A stretch of DNA of 64,000 nucleotides. Source: Streptomyces sp. R41. GTDB taxonomy: Bacteria; Actinomycetota; Actinomycetes; Streptomycetales; Streptomycetaceae. How positions within the stretch are numbered: the stretch's first letter is position 1; each line of letters starts with the position of its first letter. The position numbers and the translations under genes were made by a program. The notes under the pieces were generated by a model. The model was not told the origin of the DNA. It searched no databases and saw only the letters and a program-made list of their open reading frames with translations. This document shows positions 34,543 through 42,465 of this stretch, in pieces. The stretch covers positions 4,695,001-4,759,000 of the forward strand of contig NZ_CP163443.1 in NCBI RefSeq assembly GCF_041053055.1, written 5' to 3'.

Positions 34543-36269
34543 TTGGTGCTCACCGTCCGCGTGTCCCGCCCGGAGCGCAGCACCTTCCCGGGCACCGCCC
34601 CCGTCACCACATCCCGCCGTAGCGCCTCGACCCCGTTGACCCACACGGCGCTCACCCCGATCGCCTTCGAGTCGAGGCGCGGACTGTCTCCCGGCAGGTC
34701 GTGCACCAGGGTGGCCTTCCCGGCGTCGATCCGTTCCGGGTCGAAGAGCACGAGGTCCGCATGCCACCCCACCTCGATCCGTCCGCGCTCGCGCAGCCCG
34801 AACAGCCGCGCCGGATCATCCGTCAGCATCTGCACGGCCCGCTCCAGCGTCACCAGCTTGCGCCCGCGCAGGCAGTCGCCGATGAAGCGGGTGGTGTACG
34901 GGGCTCCGCACATGCGGTCCAGATGGGCGCCCGCGTCGGAGCCGCCGAGCATGACGTCCTGGTGCTGCCAGGTCTCGGCGCGCAGGGCCCAGGAGTCGGG
35001 GTCGTTGTCGGTGGGCATGGGCCAAAGGACCGTACGCAGGTCGTCGCTCGCGCAGATGTCGACCAGGCACTCGAACGGTTCCTGGCCGCGCTCGGCGGCG
35101 ATGTCGTTCACGACCCGCCCGGTCAGCCCCTCGTTCGCCGCGCTGTAGGTGTCCCCGATGACGTACCGCCCGAAGTTGGCCAGGCGCCGGAAGACGCCCG
35201 CCTCCTTGGAGTCCGCGCGCCGCAGCATCTCGGCGCGTACATCCGGATCACGCAGCCGAGCGATCCGCTCGGGCACGGGCAGCCCCAGGATCGGCCCCCA
35301 GCCGGGGATCAGGTTCAGCGCGCAGAAGGTGCCCAGCGACATGTTCATCGGCGTGAGGATCGGCATGGTGAGCGCGACGATGCGGCCGCCGGCCTTGCGG
35401 GCGCGCTCGCTCGCCTCCAGCTGGCGGGGGACGCGCTCGGGGACGGCGGCGTCGATCGTCAGGACGTTCCAGTTGAGCGGGCGGCCGGCCGCCGTGCTCA
35501 TCTCCACGAACAGGTCGATCTCGGCGTCGCTGAACTGGTCGAGGCAGCCGGCCACGATCGCCTCGATCTGGGTGCCCTCGTGCTCCCCCACGGCCTTCGA
35601 CAGGGCCAGCAGCTCGGCGGGCTTCGCGTGCCGGGAGGCGACCGGCTTGCCGTCGCCGTCGGAGTGCGTGGAGGACTGGGTGGTGGACAGGCCCCAGGCC
35701 CCGGCGTCCATCGCCTGGTGGAAGAGGGCGAGCATCTGCGACAACTGTTCCTCGGTGGGCTGCCCGCCCACCGCGTCCGGGCCCATCACATACCGGCGCA
35801 GCGCGCAGTGCCCCACCATGAAGCCCGCGTTGACGGCGATCCGCCCCTCCAGGGCGTCCAGGTACTCCCCGAAGGTGTGCCAGTTCCAGGGCGCGCCCTC
35901 CTCCAGGGCGACCAGGGACATGCCCTCGACCTTGGACATCATGCGGCGCGTGTAGTCGGCGTCCTCGGGCCGCGCGGGGTTGAGCGGGGCGAGGGTGAAG
36001 CCGCAGTTGCCGCCCGCGACCGTGGTGACCCCGTGGTTCAGGGACGGGGTCGCGTACGGGTCCCAGAAGAGCTGGGCGTCGTAGTGCGTGTGCGGGTCGA
36101 CGAAGCCGGGGGCGAGGACGAGCCCGGCCGCGTCCTCGGTCGTACGGGACGACTCGGTGACCGTACCGATCACGGCGATACGACCGTCCCGTATCCCCAC
36201 GTCGGCGGTGTACGCGGGCGCGCCCGTCCCGTCCACGACGGTCGCGCCCTTGATCAGGTGGTCGAGCAT
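34539..36269 (-). CDS. N-acyl-D-amino-acid deacylase-like amidohydrolase
   Basis: 576 aa, amidohydrolase superfamily with two-part beta sandwich and metal sites: PGFVDPHTHYDAQLFWDP, GGNCGFTLAP and the late GGSDAGAHLDRMC. Such enzymes hydrolyse N-acyl D-amino acids or dihydropyrimidine-like rings; in catabolic clusters related proteins open lactams and lactones. ATG 36269 lies 15 nt after the LLM stop. Middle gene of the operon that starts at 37402. The substrate is not known. Confidence 0.88.
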   Translation of the reverse strand: MLDHLIKGATVVDGTGAPAYTADVGIRDGRIAVIGTVTESSRTTEDAAGLVLAPGFVDPHTHYDAQLFWDPYATPSLNHGVTTVAGGNCGFTLAPLNPARPEDADYTRRMMSKVEGMSLVALEEGAPWNWHTFGEYLDALEGRIAVNAGFMVGHCALRRYVMGPDAVGGQPTEEQLSQMLALFHQAMDAGAWGLSTTQSSTHSDGDGKPVASRHAKPAELLALSKAVGEHEGTQIEAIVAGCLDQFSDAEIDLFVEMSTAAGRPLNWNVLTIDAAVPERVPRQLEASERARKAGGRIVALTMPILTPMNMSLGTFCALNLIPGWGPILGLPVPERIARLRDPDVRAEMLRRADSKEAGVFRRLANFGRYVIGDTYSAANEGLTGRVVNDIAAERGQEPFECLVDICASDDLRTVLWPMPTDNDPDSWALRAETWQHQDVMLGGSDAGAHLDRMCGAPYTTRFIGDCLRGRKLVTLERAVQMLTDDPARLFGLRERGRIEVGWHADLVLFDPERIDAGKATLVHDLPGDSPRLDSKAIGVSAVWVNGVEALRRDVVTGAVPGKVLRSGRDTRTVSTK

Positions 36270-36283
36270 CGCGGCGGAACCCC

Positions 36284-37402
36284 CTAAGCGGCCTGGCGGA
36301 ACCGGGTCGTCCGATGCACCGGATCCGTGTCGATCTTCGGAATCACGTGCTCGCCGATCAGCTTGATCGTCTGCAGCGTGTACTCGGGCGGGACCCCGAC
36401 CGGCAGGCCGAAGGAGAGCTGGTCGGCGCCCGCCTGCTCCCAGCGCTTGCACTGGGTGAGCACCTCGTCCGGATCGCCGCAGATCAACAGCTCTTCCTCG
36501 ATGAGGAGTTCGACGAACTCCTCGTTGTACTCGGGGAGCGTCTCGGGCCAGACGGGGAAGCCCTCGGGGCGCGGGAAGGTGTCGTGGTAGCGGAAGACGA
36601 GGGAGGGCAGATAGTGCAGCCCGCCGCCGACCGCGATCCGGATGGCCTCCTCGTGCGTCGGCGCGCAGATCGCGGTCGTCGTCACCATCACGTTGTCGTT
36701 GACGAAGTCTCCGATCGGCTCGGCGTTCACGACCGCCGTCTTGTACTGCTCGAGGACCCACTCCATGTCGGAGACCTTCTGCACGCTGAAGCCGAGCACC
36801 CCGAGGCCCTTGCGGGCGGCCATGGCGTACGAGGGCGGCGACCCGGCGGCGTACCACATGGCGGGGTGCGACTTGCCGTACGGCTTGGGCAGCACCTTGC
36901 GCGGCGGGAGCTGCCAGTGCTTGCCCTTGAACCCGACGTACTCCTCCTGGAGCCACATCTTCGGGAACTCGGCGATGGTCTCTTCCCAGATTTCCTTGGT
37001 GTAGTTCATGTCGGTGATGCCGGGGAGGAAGCCGAGGATCTCGTGCGAGCCGGCGCCGCGGCCGCTGCCGAACTCGAAGCGGTTCTCGGAGAGATGGTCG
37101 AGCATGGCGACCTTCTCGGCGACCTTCACCGGGTGGTTGACCTGGGCGAGCGGGTTGAAGATCCCGGAGCCGAGGTGGATGCGGTCGGTCGCGTGCGCCA
37201 GATAGCCGAGGTAGACGTCGTTGGCCGAGAGGTGCGAGTACTCCTCCAGGAAGTGGTGCTCCGACGCCCAGGCGTACTTGAAGCCGGACTTGTCCGCCTG
37301 GATGACGTACTCGGTCTCCTCCATCAGCGCCTTGTGCTCCGCGAGCGGATCGGTCTCGGCCCGCTTGCCCACGTATCCCTGTACAAAGAGCCCGAATTCC
37401 AA
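36284..37402 (-). CDS. LLM-class (luciferase-like) F420- or flavin-dependent oxidoreductase
   Basis: 372 aa bacterial-luciferase-fold barrel. Early strand MEFGLFVQGYVG, then FKYAWASEHHFLEEYS, VAEKVAMLDHLSENRFEFG and GSGRGAGSHE are typical of the larger LLM proteins, including alkanal monooxygenase-like forms. It starts at TTG 37402; a stop 9 nt upstream in frame and no nearby alternative fix the start. First gene of a three-gene operon; regulon palindrome at 37432 lies 30 nt upstream. F420 use is inferred from context (fbiC, DDN proteins), not from a decisive motif. Confidence 0.85.
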   Translation of the reverse strand: MEFGLFVQGYVGKRAETDPLAEHKALMEETEYVIQADKSGFKYAWASEHHFLEEYSHLSANDVYLGYLAHATDRIHLGSGIFNPLAQVNHPVKVAEKVAMLDHLSENRFEFGSGRGAGSHEILGFLPGITDMNYTKEIWEETIAEFPKMWLQEEYVGFKGKHWQLPPRKVLPKPYGKSHPAMWYAAGSPPSYAMAARKGLGVLGFSVQKVSDMEWVLEQYKTAVVNAEPIGDFVNDNVMVTTTAICAPTHEEAIRIAVGGGLHYLPSLVFRYHDTFPRPEGFPVWPETLPEYNEEFVELLIEEELLICGDPDEVLTQCKRWEQAGADQLSFGLPVGVPPEYTLQTIKLIGEHVIPKIDTDPVHRTTRFRQAA

Positions 37403-37431
37403 GGAGGTTCACCGTCCCCAGTCCCTATGTT

Positions 37432-37510
37432 TCTGACGTACCGTCAGATTTACCTGTTCGCCGACTGTGGCACCGCCCGCATGGACCGTCAATACCTGAC
37501 AAGGAGTCAG
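37432..37510. promoter_or_regulatory. Regulon operator sites 2 and 3
   Basis: Site 2, TCTGACG-TAC-CGTCAGA at 37432-37448, is perfect and lies 30 nt upstream of the LLM start. Site 3, CTGAC-AAGGA-GTCAG at 37496-37510, keeps only the 5-bp arms and overlaps the stop codon of the next SDR gene; it may be coincidental. Confidence 0.7.
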
Positions 37511-38283
37511 ATGACGGAGACTCCCGCCAGCCACCCCCCGTCGATCACGAACGGCTGCCCGGTGATGTAGGACGAGTCGTCGGACGTGAGGAAGAGGGCG
37601 AGCCGCGCTACCTCCTCCGGCCTCCCGATCCGCCCCAGCGGCACGAGCTTGCTGTACAGCTCGTCGAGGGCCCGGGAGGTCTCCGTCGCGTCCGCGTGCG
37701 GGTCCAGCTGGGCCGGGTTGGACATCGCGGTGTCGATGGCGCCCGGACACATGGCGTTGACCCTTATGTTCTGGTGCGCCAGCTCCATCGCCGCGACCCG
37801 GGTGAGCCCGAGGATGGCGTGCTTGGTCGCCGCGTACGTGCCCACCGCCGCCATCCCGGTCATCGCGGTGTACGAGGCCGTGTTGACGACGGTTCCCCCG
37901 CCGGCCGCCGCGATACGCGGCGCCGCGGCCTTGATGCCGAGGAAGCAGCCGACCTGGTTGACGTGCACGACCTGCATGAACTCGTCGAGGGGCGTGTCGA
38001 CGAGGGAGTTGAAGCGCAGGATGCCGGCGTTGTTGACCAGCCCGTCGATACGGCCGTACGTCTTCTCGACGGCCGCCACGGCGGAGCTCCAGTCGCTCTC
38101 TTGACTCACGTCGAGGTGGACGTACAGCGCGCCCAATTCCTTGGCGACGGCCTCGCCCTGATCGTCGAGCACATCGGCGACGACGACCTTGGCGCCCTCC
38201 TCGGCGAACAGCCGTGCCTCCTGCTCGCCCTGCCCGCGCGACGCACCGGTGATGAGGACGACGCGTCCGTCCAGCTTGCCCAT
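37507..38283 (-). CDS. SDR family oxidoreductase, hydroxysteroid-dehydrogenase-like
   Basis: 258 aa. TGASRGQG at residues 12-19, LVNNAGI, YAATKHAILGL with Tyr and Lys, and ITGQPFVIDGGW. The pattern (ADVLDDQGEAVAKELGALYVHLDV) resembles the 3-alpha/20-beta-hydroxysteroid dehydrogenase group of Streptomyces, which also act on other cyclic alcohols. It follows the LLM gene at 38295 by 11 nt, forming a two-gene operon under regulon sites 4 and 5. Confidence 0.9.
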   Translation of the reverse strand: MGKLDGRVVLITGASRGQGEQEARLFAEEGAKVVVADVLDDQGEAVAKELGALYVHLDVSQESDWSSAVAAVEKTYGRIDGLVNNAGILRFNSLVDTPLDEFMQVVHVNQVGCFLGIKAAAPRIAAAGGGTVVNTASYTAMTGMAAVGTYAATKHAILGLTRVAAMELAHQNIRVNAMCPGAIDTAMSNPAQLDPHADATETSRALDELYSKLVPLGRIGRPEEVARLALFLTSDDSSYITGQPFVIDGGWLAGVSVI

Positions 38284-38294
38284 GCCCTGACTCC

Positions 38295-39236
38295 CTAGTT
38301 GAGGTGAGGCGCGACGTCCGCGCCGAACGCCGCGATCTGGTCGGTGAGTTCGCCGCGGCCCCTGCTGCGGAACCGCACCTGTATCTGGTGCACGCCCATC
38401 GCGCGGTACGCCCGCAGCGACTCGGCGAGTGCTTCCGGCGCCCCGTGCAGCGTGCGCCGCCCGACGTCCCAGCCGGGCTCACCGACGTAGAGGGGCTCGG
38501 TGATCGCGCCGACGACGATGGGCTCGGTGATCCCCGCGTCGTCCCTGATCCGGCGCAGCTTGGCGATCTGCTCCGGCAGCCGGTCGCGCGGATCCCCCTG
38601 CGGCAGCCAGCCGTCGCCCCGGAGCGCGGCGCGACGCACGGCGGCGGGCGAGGACCCGCCGACCCACACGGGCACCCGCTCCTGCGCGGGCCGCGGCCGC
38701 TGCCCGAGCCCCTCGAAGTCGTACAACTTGCCGTGGTGAACGGGGAACTCCTCCGGTCCGAGCGCGGCGCGCAGCGCGTCGATGGACTCGTCGAGGACCG
38801 CCCCGCGCCGCTCGAAGTCGGCCCCGACCGCCTCGAACTCCTCCTGTACATGTCCGGCGCCGACCCCGAGGATCAGGCGCCCCCCGCTCAGGTGGTCGAG
38901 GGTCGCGTACTGCTTGGCCGTGATGAGCGGATGCCGCAGACCGACGATCGCGACGTGGCTGAGCAGCCGTACGCGCTCGGTGACGCCCGCCAGGTAGGCG
39001 AGGGTGGCGACGGGGTCGTACCAGATGGTGCTCATCGCGGGGGCCAGGCGCCTCGGGATGGCGACGTGGTCGCAGCTCGCGAGGTACGCGAAGCCGGAGC
39101 GGTCGGCGGCGCGGGCGATCTCGACGAGGTCGTCGGGGCCGGCGGCGGCTTCCCAGGGTTCCGCGTAGATGGTGCTCTGGGACTGGACGGGGAGCTGGAT
39201 GCCGTAGGAGAGGCGTTCCTCGGACGGGACGGGCAC
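38295..39236 (-). CDS. LLM-class F420-dependent oxidoreductase
   Basis: 313 aa luciferase-fold barrel with YGIQLPVQSQSTIY, ARAADRSGFAYLASCDHVAIP, LSGGRLILGVGAGHVQEEF and VPVWVGGSSPAAVRRAA, matching actinobacterial F420-dependent LLM proteins. GTG 39236 has AAGGGGG 6 nt upstream; an in-frame GTG at 39302 would cross both operators and is unlikely. It leads an operon with the SDR at 37507. Confidence 0.88.
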   Translation of the reverse strand: MPVPSEERLSYGIQLPVQSQSTIYAEPWEAAAGPDDLVEIARAADRSGFAYLASCDHVAIPRRLAPAMSTIWYDPVATLAYLAGVTERVRLLSHVAIVGLRHPLITAKQYATLDHLSGGRLILGVGAGHVQEEFEAVGADFERRGAVLDESIDALRAALGPEEFPVHHGKLYDFEGLGQRPRPAQERVPVWVGGSSPAAVRRAALRGDGWLPQGDPRDRLPEQIAKLRRIRDDAGITEPIVVGAITEPLYVGEPGWDVGRRTLHGAPEALAESLRAYRAMGVHQIQVRFRSRGRGELTDQIAAFGADVAPHLN

Positions 39237-39268
39237 GACGACCCCCTTGCCTGACCGACGGCCGCCCG

Positions 39269-39328
39269 ACTGACGAACCGTCAGATTGAATGGGACTCGC
39301 ACATAGTCGTCGCTGACGCCGCGTCAGA
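39269..39328. promoter_or_regulatory. Regulon operator sites 4 and 5
   Basis: ACTGACG-AAC-CGTCAGA (39269-39285) and GCTGACG-CCG-CGTCAGA (39312-39328). The 6-bp arms are perfect in both, centres 43 nt apart (four helical turns). They cover the promoter of the LLM-SDR operon. Confidence 0.75.
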
Positions 39329-39336
39329 CAAGGGGA

Positions 39337-39365
39337 AGCCCCGGCGGAACATGTCCGCCGGGGCT
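39337..39365. terminator. Terminator hairpin, 12-bp stem
   Basis: AGCCCCGGCGGA and TCCGCCGGGGCT around ACATG, 32 nt beyond the stop of the FG-GAP gene, which reads toward it. Confidence 0.8.
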
Positions 39366-39396
39366 GTTGCCCGGGACAGGGTGCGTGGGCTGTGCG

Positions 39397-40884
39397 TCAG
39401 CGGGCGAAGCCGTAGCCGAACCAGGCGTCGGTGACGGGCGCGCCGATGTCGGCGGGCCCGAAGGAGACCGAGCCGGAGGCGGTCGGGCCGGTGCTGGTGG
39501 AGCGGAAGGCCCAGACGGCGCCGTCGTAGGTGTTCTCGCCGTGCGCGGCGACGTACAGCTCGGCACGGCCGTCGTGGTTGGCGTCGGCCAGCGCGGTGTG
39601 CCCGCCGAAGAGGTCGCCCTTCTCGGCGGTGCCGGGCACACCCGTGGTGTTCTGGCTGAAGGACACGGCGCCGCTGCCGGTGAGGCCGGACGCTCCGCCG
39701 CGCAGCACGGCCACGCCGCCCGCCTCGGCGACCGTGCCGATGTCCTCACCCGGGGAGCCGACGGCCACGTCCGCGTACCCGTCGCCGTTGGCGTCCCCGA
39801 TGGAGATGCCCAGGCCGAAGTCGTCGCCATACTCGGACACTCCGGGCACGCCCGCCGTGTCCTGGTTGATCACCGTCGTACGGGAGGTGTCGGGCCCGCT
39901 CGCCGAGCCGTACACCACGCCGACTTGCCCGCCGAGGAGCGTCGGTTCGACGGATCGCTCACCCTGGCCGTCGACAGGGCGTCCGACGACCAGGTCGGCG
40001 TACCCGTCCTTGTTCACGTCGCCGATGCCGAGGCTGGAGCCGCCGGGCATGTTGGTGCCGTCGGACCGCTTCAGGACGACCGGGTCGCTCAGCCCCTGCT
40101 TGGTGCCGTGGAGGTAGGCGATGCGATAGGCGGCGCCCGGCGGCCCCTCCTCGGTGGGGGTGTGGACGAGCCCGACGAGGTCGGTGATGCCGTCGTGGTC
40201 GACGTCCCCGGCGGCGACGTCGTCGATGGTGAAGCCGGCGTCTTCATAGCTGAGGTCGAAGGCGATGTCCGCGGTCGCCGCGGCACCGGCGGTGCGGGTG
40301 AACGGACCGGTCAGCAGGTGGTTGTCCGTGGCCACGTCGAGTCGGCCGTCGCCGTTGAAGTCGCCGACGGTGGCGTGCCGGGGCTTGACCTGGTCGAGCA
40401 TGGAGCCGGTCGCCACGACCTTGCCGCCGGACAGACCCGTCTTCCCGCCCCAGACGACGGTCAGGGTGCCCGCCTCCTGCACGGACCCGACGTCCTCGCT
40501 CGGGGCGCCGACGACCAGGTCCGTATACCCGTCGCCGTCCAGGTCGCCGAGGGACAGGCCCCAGCCGAACCAGTCGCCGGTCTCGGCGGCGCCGGGTATG
40601 CCGGCCGTGTTCTGGCTGATGACCTGCCGGTGCTTGGTGTCCAGCCCCTGCGAGGAGCCGTACACGACGCTCACGTATCCGGCACGGGCGTACCCGCCGA
40701 CCGTGCCCCAGGGGGCGGCGACGGCGAGGTCCGTGTACCCGTCGCCGTTGAAGTCGGCGCGCACGCTCGTCGCCCCGGCGCTCGCCGTACCGGCCGCGTG
40801 CGCGCTCACCGGGCCGACAACGGCTCCGGCGACGGCCACGGCGGCCACGAGTCCGAGGCGAGAACGAAACTTGCGTCTTCTCAT
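39397..40884 (-). CDS. Secreted FG-GAP/integrin-like beta-propeller protein
   Basis: 495 aa. Signal peptide (MRRRKFRSRLGLVAAVAVAGAVVG, cleaved near AHA). The rest consists of about seven FG-GAP repeats with calcium loops of the type DFNGDGYTDLAVAAP, DLDGDGYTDLVVGAP, DVNKDGYADLVVG and DANGDGYADVAVG. A calcium-stabilised propeller exported to the surface or medium, probably for binding; no catalytic domain. ATG 40884 starts the signal peptide; an in-frame start at 40944 would precede it by 20 residues. Confidence 0.9.
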   Translation of the reverse strand: MRRRKFRSRLGLVAAVAVAGAVVGPVSAHAAGTASAGATSVRADFNGDGYTDLAVAAPWGTVGGYARAGYVSVVYGSSQGLDTKHRQVISQNTAGIPGAAETGDWFGWGLSLGDLDGDGYTDLVVGAPSEDVGSVQEAGTLTVVWGGKTGLSGGKVVATGSMLDQVKPRHATVGDFNGDGRLDVATDNHLLTGPFTRTAGAAATADIAFDLSYEDAGFTIDDVAAGDVDHDGITDLVGLVHTPTEEGPPGAAYRIAYLHGTKQGLSDPVVLKRSDGTNMPGGSSLGIGDVNKDGYADLVVGRPVDGQGERSVEPTLLGGQVGVVYGSASGPDTSRTTVINQDTAGVPGVSEYGDDFGLGISIGDANGDGYADVAVGSPGEDIGTVAEAGGVAVLRGGASGLTGSGAVSFSQNTTGVPGTAEKGDLFGGHTALADANHDGRAELYVAAHGENTYDGAVWAFRSTSTGPTASGSVSFGPADIGAPVTDAWFGYGFAR

Positions 40885-41013
40885 GTGGAACCCAACTCCC
40901 GCGCTGAAAGTGCAGCTGCCCGACGGAGGAGTCAAGATCCTCACTCCGCCGCCAGTACGACTCCAGTGGTGGTGGCAGGGTTGCCCTGGAAGACGGCGGG
41001 AGTTCCCGAATCG

Positions 41014-42261
41014 TTAACCGGCGCCTCCCCGGGGCCACAGCCCGTCCTCCGTGAGCCCCAGCAGATCGATCGCGTTGCGCCGTACGATCCGGTCGACCAC
41101 GTCTGCGTCGAGGTGGCCCATCTGGGCCTCACCGACCTCCCTGGACTTGGGCCAGGTCGAGTCGGAGTGCGGGTAGTCGGTCTCGTAGAGGACGTTGGCG
41201 ACCCCGATGGCGTCGAGATTCTTCAGGCCGAAGGCGTCGTCGAAGAAGCAGCCGTAGACGTGCTCGGCGAAGAGCTCGGACGGCGGCCGGTGGACCTTGT
41301 CGGCGACGCCGCCCCAGCCGCGGTTCTCCTCCCACACCACGTCGGCGCGCTCAAGGATGTACGGGATCCACCCGATCTGCCCCTCCGCGTACATCACCTT
41401 CAGGTTCGAAAAGCGCTCGAACTTGCCGCTCATCAGCCAGTCGACCATCGAGAAGCAGCAGTTGGCGAAGGTGATGGTGGAGCCGACGGCGGGCGGGGCG
41501 TCGGCGGAGGTCGACGGCATGCGGCTGGACGAGCCGATGTGCATGGCGATGACCGTGCCGGTCTCGTCGCACGCGGCGAGGAAGGGGTCCCACTCGTCGG
41601 TGTGGATGGAGGGCAGCCCCAGATGGGGCGGAATCTCGGAGAAGGCCACCGCGCGTACGCCACGGGCGGCATTGCGCCGTACTTCCTCCGCCGCAAGTTC
41701 GGGGTCCCACAGGGGGATGAGCGTGAGCGGTATGAGCCGGCCGTGGGCCTGGGGCCCGCACCACTCCTCCACCATCCAGTCGTTGTAGGCCTTCACCCCG
41801 AGAAGGCCCAGCTCACGGTCCTTGGCCTCGGTGAACGTCTGACCGCAAAAGCGCGGAAAGGTGGGGAAGCAGAGGGCGGACTGGACATGGTTGACGTCCA
41901 TGTCGGCCAGACGCTGGGGGACGTCGTACGACCCCGGCCGCATCTGCTCGTACGTGATGACTTCGAGGCGTATCTCGTCCCTGTCGTATCCGACGGCGGT
42001 GTCGAGGCGGGTGAGCGGCCGGTGGAGGTCTTCGTACACCCACCAGTCGCCGATGGGGCCGTCGTCGCCCGGGCTGCCCATGACGGGTGCGAACTTCCCT
42101 CCCAGGAAGGTCATTTCCTTCAGGGGCGCGCGGACGATGCGGGGCCCGGTGTCCTGGTACTTCGCCGGCAGCCGGTCGCGCCAGACGTCGGGGGGCTCCA
42201 CCGTGTGGTCGTCCACCGAGATGATCTTCGGGAAGGTCCGGGATGTCTCCATGAGGTTCAC
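41014..42261 (-). CDS. Amidohydrolase_2 family metal-dependent hydrolase
   Basis: 415 aa. Early SVDDHTVEPPDVWRDRLP, central AMHIGSSSR and late YETDYPHSDSTWPKSRE carry the expected His and Asp ligands of the ACMSD-type amidohydrolase_2 family: decarboxylases or ring hydrolases. GTG 42261 is first; ATG 42252 is 3 codons in. Regulon site 6 lies 12 nt upstream, placing it with the catabolic set. The gene is divergent from afsR. Confidence 0.88.
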   Translation of the reverse strand: MNLMETSRTFPKIISVDDHTVEPPDVWRDRLPAKYQDTGPRIVRAPLKEMTFLGGKFAPVMGSPGDDGPIGDWWVYEDLHRPLTRLDTAVGYDRDEIRLEVITYEQMRPGSYDVPQRLADMDVNHVQSALCFPTFPRFCGQTFTEAKDRELGLLGVKAYNDWMVEEWCGPQAHGRLIPLTLIPLWDPELAAEEVRRNAARGVRAVAFSEIPPHLGLPSIHTDEWDPFLAACDETGTVIAMHIGSSSRMPSTSADAPPAVGSTITFANCCFSMVDWLMSGKFERFSNLKVMYAEGQIGWIPYILERADVVWEENRGWGGVADKVHRPPSELFAEHVYGCFFDDAFGLKNLDAIGVANVLYETDYPHSDSTWPKSREVGEAQMGHLDADVVDRIVRRNAIDLLGLTEDGLWPRGGAG

Positions 42262-42272
42262 GGTAGCGCTGA

Positions 42273-42289
42273 TCTGACGGTCCGTCAGC
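42273..42289. promoter_or_regulatory. Regulon operator site 6
   Basis: TCTGACG-GTC-CGTCAGC, perfect 6-bp arms and one outer mismatch, at 12-28 nt before the amidohydrolase start, in the region shared with afsR. Confidence 0.7.
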
Positions 42290-42465
42290 TAACCTGCCGG
42301 CACCTCCGGGTCGAGTGAATCCGCGCCAACGTGTGGGGAGACGTTGTGAGGGCCTTGTGGTGTACCGTGCGGCGCCCTGTGATCGAGGTCTCCCACAGCT
42401 GACGCATCCGCCATGAACAAGGCAAACTGGCCTCGTTGTACTGACGGTTCGGCAGGGGGACAGCG

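Noticed and set aside
34539..37412. A continuous - strand frame joining the LLM region to the amidohydrolase
   Set aside because: The first third is an out-of-frame reading of the LLM gene; the real amidohydrolase starts at 36269 with its own ATG.
37496..37510. Third regulon palindrome as a strong site
   Set aside because: Only 5-bp arms, overlaps a stop codon, and lacks the outer bases; kept as degenerate.
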